From Planctomycetota bacterium (GTDB taxonomy: Bacteria; Planctomycetota; Planctomycetia; Pirellulales; UBA1268): DNA of 7,374 nt. This document shows positions 1 to 5,119 of this stretch, one piece after another. The stretch spans positions 1 to 7,374 of the forward strand of contig QWQL01000077.1 of NCBI GenBank assembly GCA_003670825.1, in the 5' to 3' direction. The notes below the pieces were generated by a model. The model was not told the origin of the DNA, did no database searches, and worked only from the letters and a program-made list of their open reading frames with translations. The position numbers and the translations under genes were made by a program. The first letter of the stretch is position 1. The number at the start of each line of letters is the position of its first letter.

Positions 1-1803
1 GCGCAGGCCTGCGCGGTAGCGGCGGGCGTGGCCGGGTCGATCGCGATCGAACAGCGGCATTTCGAGGACGTGCGGCCCGCGGCCGCTGCCGGCCTGGTGC
101 TGACGAATCCTCCGTACGGCGAACGTCTGCCGTTGCCCCGTGCCGGCGCGTTGTTTCGCCGCCTGGGCGACTGGCTGGTGGCCCGGTGCGGCGGTTGGCG
201 GGCCGCAATCCTCGCCGCCGACACGCCCGCGGCGACGCACCTCGGCCTCCGCCCCGTGTACCGCATCCCCTTGATGAACGGCCCGATCCCCTGCCGGCTG
301 CTCGAACTCACGCTCCGCGAACGGGCGACACCCTCCCCACCATCTAGACCTTCCCTCGAGGCGGAAAACCGGACCGAACTCCCACCCTCCGCCCCAGCTC
401 CAGCTCCAGCTCCAGCTCCCTCCGCCTCCGCTCCCCCTGTCTCTGCTCCCCCTGTCTCTGCTGAAACCGTCACCGACGCCAGCCGGGATCGGGCGGAGCT
501 CGACGAGCCTTGGAGATTTCGCCCTGAGGAGGAACGCAGCTCCAAGGGACCTGACGGCGAAAGATCCCGGCGAGGAGACTCCGACCGTCCCGGCGCCGTC
601 GTCGCACCCGGCGTCGCGCTCTCTGAGTCCAACACAAAGCCCCTCACCGGAGTCGCGCTCGCTGACTCCACCACAACGCCCCTCGCCGGCGTCGCGCTCT
701 CTGAGTCCACCGCAAAGCCGCTCGCCGGAGTCGCGCGCGCTGACTCCACCACAACGCCCCTCGCCGACGTCGCGATATCTGAGTCCAACACAACGCCCGT
801 CCCCGGCGTCGCGCCCAGCCGGCCGCGCACCCGGGCCGTTGCCGACCAGATCGGCGACTTCCGCCGCCGGCTTGCCAAGCGATACAAGCACCTCGCGAAG
901 TGGGCCCGGCGTCAGGGCATCGAGGCCTTCCGCATCTACGATCGCGACATCCCGGAGATCCCGCTGGCGATCGACTGGTACGCGGGCTGGCTGCATGCCT
1001 CCGAGTATGACCGGCCGCACGAGCGGACCGAGATCGAGCACGACGTCTGGCTCGACCGGATGATCGAGGCGGCGGCGGACGAACTGGGCGTGCCTCCCAA
1101 CCAGACGTTTCTCAAGGTGCGGCGGCGGCAGCGCGGCGGCGGGCAGTACCAGAAGCTCGATGCCCGCAAGACACTGCTGACGGTGAAGGAAGGGGGGCTG
1201 GAGTTTGAGGTGAACCTCTCCGACTACCTCGACACCGGGCTGTTTCTCGACCACCGGCAGACCCGGGCGCTGGTCCGGGACGAGGCGGCCGGCAAGCGGT
1301 TTCTGAACCTGTTTTGCTACACGGGCAGCTTCTCGGTGTACGCGGCCGCCGGCGGGGCGGTGGAGACCACGAGCGTGGACCTCTCGAACACCTACCTCGA
1401 CTGGACGAGGACGAACCTCTCGCGGAACGCCTTCAAGGATGCGGGGCGGCACCGCACGGTCCGCGACGAGGCTCGTGGTTTTCTCGAGCACCGCGGCCGC
1501 CGGGGCGAGCCGCCGTTTGATCTCGTGGTCGTCGACCCGCCCACCTTCTCGCGGTCGGCCCGGAGCGAGACGCCTTGGGACGTCGAGCGCGACCACGCCG
1601 AACTATTGGAACTGGTGGCGCGGAACCTGGTGCCCGGGGGCGTCGTCTATTTCTCGACGAACTTCCGGCGGTTTCATCTCGACGTCGAGCGGCTGGCTGC
1701 GCTCTACGAGATCCGCGAGATCACCAATCGCACGATCCCCGAGGACTTCCGCAACGCGCGGATTCATCGCGGCTGGCGGCTGGTCGCGAAAGGGCGGGTT
1801 TGA
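1..1803 (+). CDS. rlmKL: Bifunctional 23S rRNA methyltransferase RlmKL (5' end missing, long repeat-bearing linker)
   Basis: The frame is open from base 1, so the gene starts upstream. The THUMP domain and SAM-binding motif I of the RlmL half are outside the window; 600 codons remain. The RlmL half is identified by NPPYGERL (codons 36-43), the NPPY catalytic motif of N2-guanine methyltransferases, and ends near codon 107. The RlmK half starts near codon 274 and matches the E. coli C-terminal half closely from memory: KWARRQGIEAFRIYD, QYQKLD, YLDTGLFLDHRQTR, the SAM-binding stretch FLNLFCYTGSFSVYAA (from codon 434), DPPTFSRS (from codon 512), and a C-terminal QDF-like EDFRNARIHRGW. By homology the enzyme makes m2G2445 (RlmL) and m7G2069 (RlmK) in 23S rRNA in the cytoplasm. 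Odd feature: the inter-domain linker is about 166 residues, against roughly 20-30 in E. coli, and is Pro/Ala/Ser/Thr-rich with tandem repeats. The identification is secure; the role of the linker is unknown. Confidence 0.94.
   Translation, partial: AQACAVAAGVAGSIAIEQRHFEDVRPAAAAGLVLTNPPYGERLPLPRAGALFRRLGDWLVARCGGWRAAILAADTPAATHLGLRPVYRIPLMNGPIPCRLLELTLRERATPSPPSRPSLEAENRTELPPSAPAPAPAPAPSASAPPVSAPPVSAETVTDASRDRAELDEPWRFRPEEERSSKGPDGERSRRGDSDRPGAVVAPGVALSESNTKPLTGVALADSTTTPLAGVALSESTAKPLAGVARADSTTTPLADVAISESNTTPVPGVAPSRPRTRAVADQIGDFRRRLAKRYKHLAKWARRQGIEAFRIYDRDIPEIPLAIDWYAGWLHASEYDRPHERTEIEHDVWLDRMIEAAADELGVPPNQTFLKVRRRQRGGGQYQKLDARKTLLTVKEGGLEFEVNLSDYLDTGLFLDHRQTRALVRDEAAGKRFLNLFCYTGSFSVYAAAGGAVETTSVDLSNTYLDWTRTNLSRNAFKDAGRHRTVRDEARGFLEHRGRRGEPPFDLVVVDPPTFSRSARSETPWDVERDHAELLELVARNLVPGGVVYFSTNFRRFHLDVERLAALYEIREITNRTIPEDFRNARIHRGWRLVAKGRV
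394..459 (+). repeat. Short in-frame low-complexity repeats in the RlmKL linker
   Basis: Four perfect tandem copies of CCAGCT (394-417) encode a Pro-Ala run. After a short spacer come two perfect copies of a 15-bp unit (430-444 and 445-459) encoding APPVS twice. Both unit lengths are multiples of three, so gain or loss of copies keeps the reading frame. They begin the low-complexity linker between the RlmL and RlmK domains and are probably replication-slippage products giving a flexible, disordered tether. Confidence 0.85.
610..804 (+). repeat. Five tandem 39-bp repeats inside rlmKL
   Basis: Five adjacent 39-bp units (610-648, 649-687, 688-726, 727-765, 766-804) plus the first bases of a sixth each encode a 13-residue unit of the form GVALSESNTKPLT or GVALADSTTTPLA. 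Units 2 and 4 differ at one base by eye; units 1 and 3 differ at about four. The array therefore looks like a duplicated 78-bp pair followed by a diverged fifth copy. Units 2 and 4 contain a perfect dyad, GGAGTC/GACTCC, around a 9-nt centre (649-669 and 727-747). The array lies in the disordered linker between two methyltransferase domains, and each unit keeps the frame. Confidence 0.93.
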
Positions 1804-1829
1804 CGCGGTTTTGCCGCGACTCCTACATT
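1800..1829 (+). promoter_or_regulatory. Candidate sigma70-like promoter for the liv operon
   Basis: TTGACG at 1800-1805 (five of six bases of the -35 consensus) is followed after 18 nt by TACATT at 1824-1829 (four of six bases of the -10 consensus). The -35 box overlaps the rlmKL stop codon. Transcription would be expected to begin around 1835-1838, right at the second of two closely spaced ATG codons (1831 and 1837), implying a leaderless or nearly leaderless mRNA. No Shine-Dalgarno is visible ahead of either ATG, which fits. The match is by eye to the E. coli consensus; read-through from rlmKL is an alternative source of transcript. Confidence 0.4.
1804..1818. promoter_or_regulatory. GC-rich dyad in the rlmKL-liv junction
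   Basis: CGCGG-TTTTG-CCGCG is a perfect 5-bp inverted repeat with a 5-nt centre, starting at the base after the rlmKL stop codon. It lies wholly between the candidate -35 and -10 boxes. It could be a small operator, or an RNA hairpin at the end of rlmKL. No T-tract follows, so it does not look like a standard intrinsic terminator. It is short enough to be chance in GC-rich DNA. Confidence 0.25.
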
Positions 1830-1830
1830 C

Positions 1831-3078
1831 ATGCTCATGAACATCCGCATCCGAGCCGTGGTGGTGGTCTTCTTTGTCGCGATCGTCTCGGTGATCGTCC
1901 TGCCGACGAGCGGCTGCCGGCCAGCCGACCCGACGCTCGTCAAGATCGTGTCGAGCCTGCCGCGGACCGGCAGCGCGAAGCAGCAGTCTGACACGATCGT
2001 GCGGGGCATCCGGATGGCGGTCGACGAGGCCGGCGGCCGGGTGGGACCGTTTCGCATCAAATACCTCGACCTCGATGATTCGACCGCCGCCGCCGGGCAG
2101 TGGACGAGCGAGGCCGAGGCGGCCAACGCCCGCCGCGCCCTGCAGGATCCCGACGTGGTCGCCTACATCGGCACCTTCAACTCCGGGGCTGCGAAGGTGT
2201 CGATGCCGATCCTCAACCTGGGCGACCTGCTGATGGTGTCGCCGGCCAATACCGCCGTCGGGCTGACCAAGCCCGGGCTTGGTGCCCCCGGCGAACCCCA
2301 GATCTACCGGCCGACGGGGCGGTTGAACTACTGCCGCGTGGTTCCCGCCGACGACCTGCAGGGTCCGCTGTCGGCCGACTGGGCGAAGAAGCGGGGAGTG
2401 AAGACCGTGTACATCCTCGACGACAGCGAGGTCTACGGAAAGGGGATCGCGGATCTCTTCGACGAGCGCTGCCGCGAGGTTGGGATCGAGGTGCTCGGCC
2501 ACGATTCGATCGACGCGAAGGCGCAGGAGTTTAAGTCGTTGATGGCCAGCGTGAAGGCTGCGAATCCGGATCTCGTGTACTTCGGCGGCACCACGCAGAG
2601 CAAGGGGGGGCAGTTGGCCAAAGACATGGTGAGCGCCGGGATCACGGGGATCCTGATGGTGCCCGATGGCTGCCGGGAGCAGGTGTTCATCGATTCGGCC
2701 GGGGCTGCGAATCTCGAGGGCAGGTGCTTCGTGACCTTCGGCGGGCTGCCTCCGGAGAAGCTGACCGGGAAGGGCAGCGAGTTCGTCGAGCGGTACCGGA
2801 AGATGTATGGGGAAATCCCCGAGGCCTACGCCGTCTACGGCTACGAGGCGGCCTGCGTGGCCTTGAGCGCCATCCGCGAGGCGGGCACAAAGGACCGGCG
2901 GGCGATCACCGACAAGGCCCTGGCGATCCGCGACTTCGACGGGGCGTTGGGTCGCTGGGGCTTCGATGCCAACGGCGACACGACGATGAAGACCCTCACG
3001 GTGAGCGTGGTCAAGGGGGGGAAGTTCGAGTTCGAGGAGATCCTCGACGCCGCCGAGGAGGCCGTCGCGGCACCCTGA
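1831..3078 (+). CDS. livK: Branched-chain amino acid ABC transporter, substrate-binding lipoprotein (LivJ/LivK type)
   Basis: A 415-residue type I periplasmic binding protein of the hydrophobic amino-acid uptake family. The N-terminus is a signal peptide: basic IRIR, a hydrophobic stretch at about residues 9-24, then PTSGC with Cys29. A lipoprotein is likely, although -3 is Thr rather than the usual Leu. Family features include VSSLPRTG (residues 40-47, matching the usual first strand), VRGIRMAVDEAGG (57-69), IGTFNSGAAKVSMPIL (113-128, the ligand-binding Ser/Gly region), MVSPANTAVGLT (135-146), VYILDDSEVYGKG (193-205) and YAVYGYEAACVALSAI (333-348). It should bind a hydrophobic amino acid or related small molecule outside the inner membrane and feed LivH-LivM. 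The exact ligand cannot be read from sequence; LivJ and LivK are not distinguishable here. Starts at 1831 or 1837 are both possible; no Shine-Dalgarno favours either. It is the first gene of the operon, with livH 15 nt downstream. Confidence 0.9.
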   Translation: MLMNIRIRAVVVVFFVAIVSVIVLPTSGCRPADPTLVKIVSSLPRTGSAKQQSDTIVRGIRMAVDEAGGRVGPFRIKYLDLDDSTAAAGQWTSEAEAANARRALQDPDVVAYIGTFNSGAAKVSMPILNLGDLLMVSPANTAVGLTKPGLGAPGEPQIYRPTGRLNYCRVVPADDLQGPLSADWAKKRGVKTVYILDDSEVYGKGIADLFDERCREVGIEVLGHDSIDAKAQEFKSLMASVKAANPDLVYFGGTTQSKGGQLAKDMVSAGITGILMVPDGCREQVFIDSAGAANLEGRCFVTFGGLPPEKLTGKGSEFVERYRKMYGEIPEAYAVYGYEAACVALSAIREAGTKDRRAITDKALAIRDFDGALGRWGFDANGDTTMKTLTVSVVKGGKFEFEEILDAAEEAVAAP

Positions 3079-3093
3079 CGCGGCCGGTGAGCC

Positions 3094-4005
3094 ATGCAGT
3101 TCTTCCTCCAGCAATGCCTGATCGGGATCACCAACGGGGCTCTCGTGGCCCTGGTGGCCCTCGGTTACACGATGGTCTACGGCATCATCCGGCTGATCAA
3201 CTTCGCCCATGGCGACCTGATCATGCTGGGGGCCTGCCTGGCGCTCTCGCTGGTGTCGGCGTTTGGCATGGGCGGCGGTGGCATGGCCACCACGTGGCTG
3301 GGGGTGGCGCTGCTCGTGGTGCTCTGCGGCCTGTTCTGCGGCGGGCTCAACGTGGTGGTCGACAGGATCGTGTACCGTCCGCTGCGAAACGCTCCAAAGC
3401 TCGCGCCGCTGGTATCGGCGATCGGCGTCTCCTTCATCTTCATGAATGTCGGACTCTTCTGGCTGGGCCCGTCCGATCGGTCGTTTCCCGAACTGCTGCC
3501 GGCCACGAACCTGCTGGCTGGCGAGGGACTGCAGTTCACCGCGAAGGATCTGCTGGTGCTGGTGGTGGTGGTGCCGCTGATGCTCGCGCTGTCGCTGCTC
3601 GTGAAGTCGACCCGGCTGGGAAAGGCGATGCGGGCGGTATCGCAGGATCCCGCCGCCGCGGCGCTCGTGGGAATCGACGTGGATCGGGTGATCGCGTTCA
3701 CGTTCTTCGTGGGGGGCTTTCTGGGGGGCGCTGCGAGCGTGATCTACGGCCTCTACATCAACACCATCGGCTTCCAGATGGGTTTCCAGAACGGCCTGTA
3801 TGCCTTCACCGCCGCCGTGCTCGGCGGGATCGGCAGCATTCCTGGGGCCGTGGTCGGCGGCCTCGTCATCGGCCTCGTGAGGTCGCTGTCGAGCGCGTAT
3901 GTGGGCGAGCGGTGGACTGGGGCGATCGTGTTCGCCATCCTGATCGTGATTCTCGTCTTCCGCCCCGAGGGCCTGCTGGGCCGGGGCACGAGGGAGAAGG
4001 TGTGA
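3094..4005 (+). CDS. livH: Branched-chain amino acid ABC transporter permease LivH
   Basis: 303 residues, close to the ~308 of E. coli LivH. It is an inner-membrane permease of the BPD_transp_2 family with about eight hydrophobic segments. Diagnostic motifs are INFAHGDLIMLGA (35-47) near the N-terminus, the cytoplasmic coupling loop RLGKAMRAVSQDPAAAALVG (174-193), which is the site expected to contact an ATPase subunit, and AAVLGGIGSIPGAVVGGLV (240-258) before the last helices. The C-terminus FRPEGLLGRG is typical. It pairs with LivM to form the channel. The start at 3094 follows a weak GGTGAG placed only 2 nt upstream. It ends 1 nt before livM, so translational coupling is likely. Confidence 0.95.
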   Translation: MQFFLQQCLIGITNGALVALVALGYTMVYGIIRLINFAHGDLIMLGACLALSLVSAFGMGGGGMATTWLGVALLVVLCGLFCGGLNVVVDRIVYRPLRNAPKLAPLVSAIGVSFIFMNVGLFWLGPSDRSFPELLPATNLLAGEGLQFTAKDLLVLVVVVPLMLALSLLVKSTRLGKAMRAVSQDPAAAALVGIDVDRVIAFTFFVGGFLGGAASVIYGLYINTIGFQMGFQNGLYAFTAAVLGGIGSIPGAVVGGLVIGLVRSLSSAYVGERWTGAIVFAILIVILVFRPEGLLGRGTREKV

Positions 4006-4006
4006 A

Positions 4007-5119
4007 ATGACGGGGCAGCATCACACGACGCGCGACGCAACCGGGGCGGTGCCGCTCCGCGACCGCGTGCTCGCGTTTGTTCGCGAGCGTTGGGATCTGG
4101 TCGCACTGGTGGTGTTGGCGGTGGCGCCGCTGGTCGTTCCGGCGCTCGGCGGGGCGCTCGGCGGCCAGGTGACCACGCTCTTCATTTACTGCATTCTGGC
4201 CCTCGGGCTGAACGTGATGGTCGGCTACACCGGCCTGGTGCACCTGGGGATCGCGGCCTTCTTCGGGATCGGGGCCTATCTGTTCGCCATCCTCACGGTG
4301 CCGATGTATCCGTTTCAGATGCGGTTTGTGACCGCGGCGGCGGTCAGCGTTCTGGCGACGGCCGGCATTGGCCTGGCCCTCGGGGCCCCGACGCTGCGGC
4401 TCAGGGGCGACTACCTCGCGATCGTCACCCTCGGCTTCGGCGAGGTGGTGAAGGTCACGCTGCGAAACCTCGAGCAGATCACCGGCGGCATGAAGGGGCT
4501 CAACCCGGTGCCGCCCCCCGGGGCGGGGCTCACGGTCGGTGGCATCAACCTCGGCCTCGCCTTCGCGATCGATCCGCGGTGGTTCTATTACCTCGCGCTC
4601 GTGACCCTGGCCGGCGTGGTGGTGGCGATGCGGCGGCTCGAGCATTCGCGGCTGGGGCGGGCCTGGGTCGCCGTGCGGGAGGACGAACTCGCCGCATCGG
4701 CCATGGGCATTTCGGCGACCCGGGTGAAACTCTCGGCCTTCGCGATGTCATCGGCCGTGGCAGGCCTGGCGGGCTGCCTCTACGCGGCCAGCCTCTCCAC
4801 CACGGCCGACCCCAACGCCTACGACTTCAACCGGTCGATCATGGTGCTCTGCGCGGTGATCCTCGGCGGTCTGGGCAGCATCCCGGGAACCCTGCTCGGC
4901 GTGGCGCTGCTGGTGGGCTTCGACACCGTGCTGGCGCCGTGGGCCGATTCTGCGATCCAGCAGTGGAATATCAATCCGTCCGGGTCGAGCCTGCTGTCGT
5001 TCAGCGGTTGGCGGCTGGCGATCTTCGGGCTGGCTCTGGTGCTCGTGATGCGATATCGCCCCGAGGGGCTGGTGCCGTCACGGCGGCTGGCTGCCGAACT
5101 TCACGAGGCGCACCCATGA
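4007..5119 (+). CDS. livM: Branched-chain amino acid ABC transporter permease LivM
   Basis: 370 residues, the second BPD_transp_2 permease. Motifs: GYTGLVHLGIAAFFGIGAY (73-91), APTLRLRGDYLAIVTLGFGE (127-146), ITGGMKGLNPVP (158-169, the LivM-type TGG..GL loop), the coupling loop RLGRAWVAVREDELAASAMG (215-234), and VILGGLGSIPGTLLG (284-298). The C-terminus is YRPEGLVPSRR. The ~28-residue N-terminal cytoplasmic extension before the first helix is polar. It forms the membrane channel with LivH. The start is supported by a good Shine-Dalgarno, AGGGAGAAGG at 3991-4000, 6 nt before the ATG. Its stop overlaps the livG start as ATGA (5116-5119). Confidence 0.95.
   Translation: MTGQHHTTRDATGAVPLRDRVLAFVRERWDLVALVVLAVAPLVVPALGGALGGQVTTLFIYCILALGLNVMVGYTGLVHLGIAAFFGIGAYLFAILTVPMYPFQMRFVTAAAVSVLATAGIGLALGAPTLRLRGDYLAIVTLGFGEVVKVTLRNLEQITGGMKGLNPVPPPGAGLTVGGINLGLAFAIDPRWFYYLALVTLAGVVVAMRRLEHSRLGRAWVAVREDELAASAMGISATRVKLSAFAMSSAVAGLAGCLYAASLSTTADPNAYDFNRSIMVLCAVILGGLGSIPGTLLGVALLVGFDTVLAPWADSAIQQWNINPSGSSLLSFSGWRLAIFGLALVLVMRYRPEGLVPSRRLAAELHEAHP

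Noticed and set aside
610..804. CRISPR array
   Set aside because: The units are contiguous with no unique spacers and form an open reading frame continuous with rlmKL.
1603..3210. A 535-codon open frame on the - strand opposite the rlmKL 3' end and livK
   Set aside because: It is antisense to clearly recognised genes, rich in His/Arg/Gly/Pro with no recognisable domain; a usual by-product of high GC at third positions.
2724..4010. A 428-codon open frame on the + strand overlapping livK and livH
   Set aside because: Arg/Gly-rich shadow frame spanning two genuine genes, with no domain.
4090..5115. A 342-codon open extension upstream of LivG in the same frame, giving a 787-residue protein
   Set aside because: It lies entirely over livM in another frame and is arginine/glycine-rich shadow sequence. 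The real LivG start is the ATG at 5116, coupled to the livM stop.
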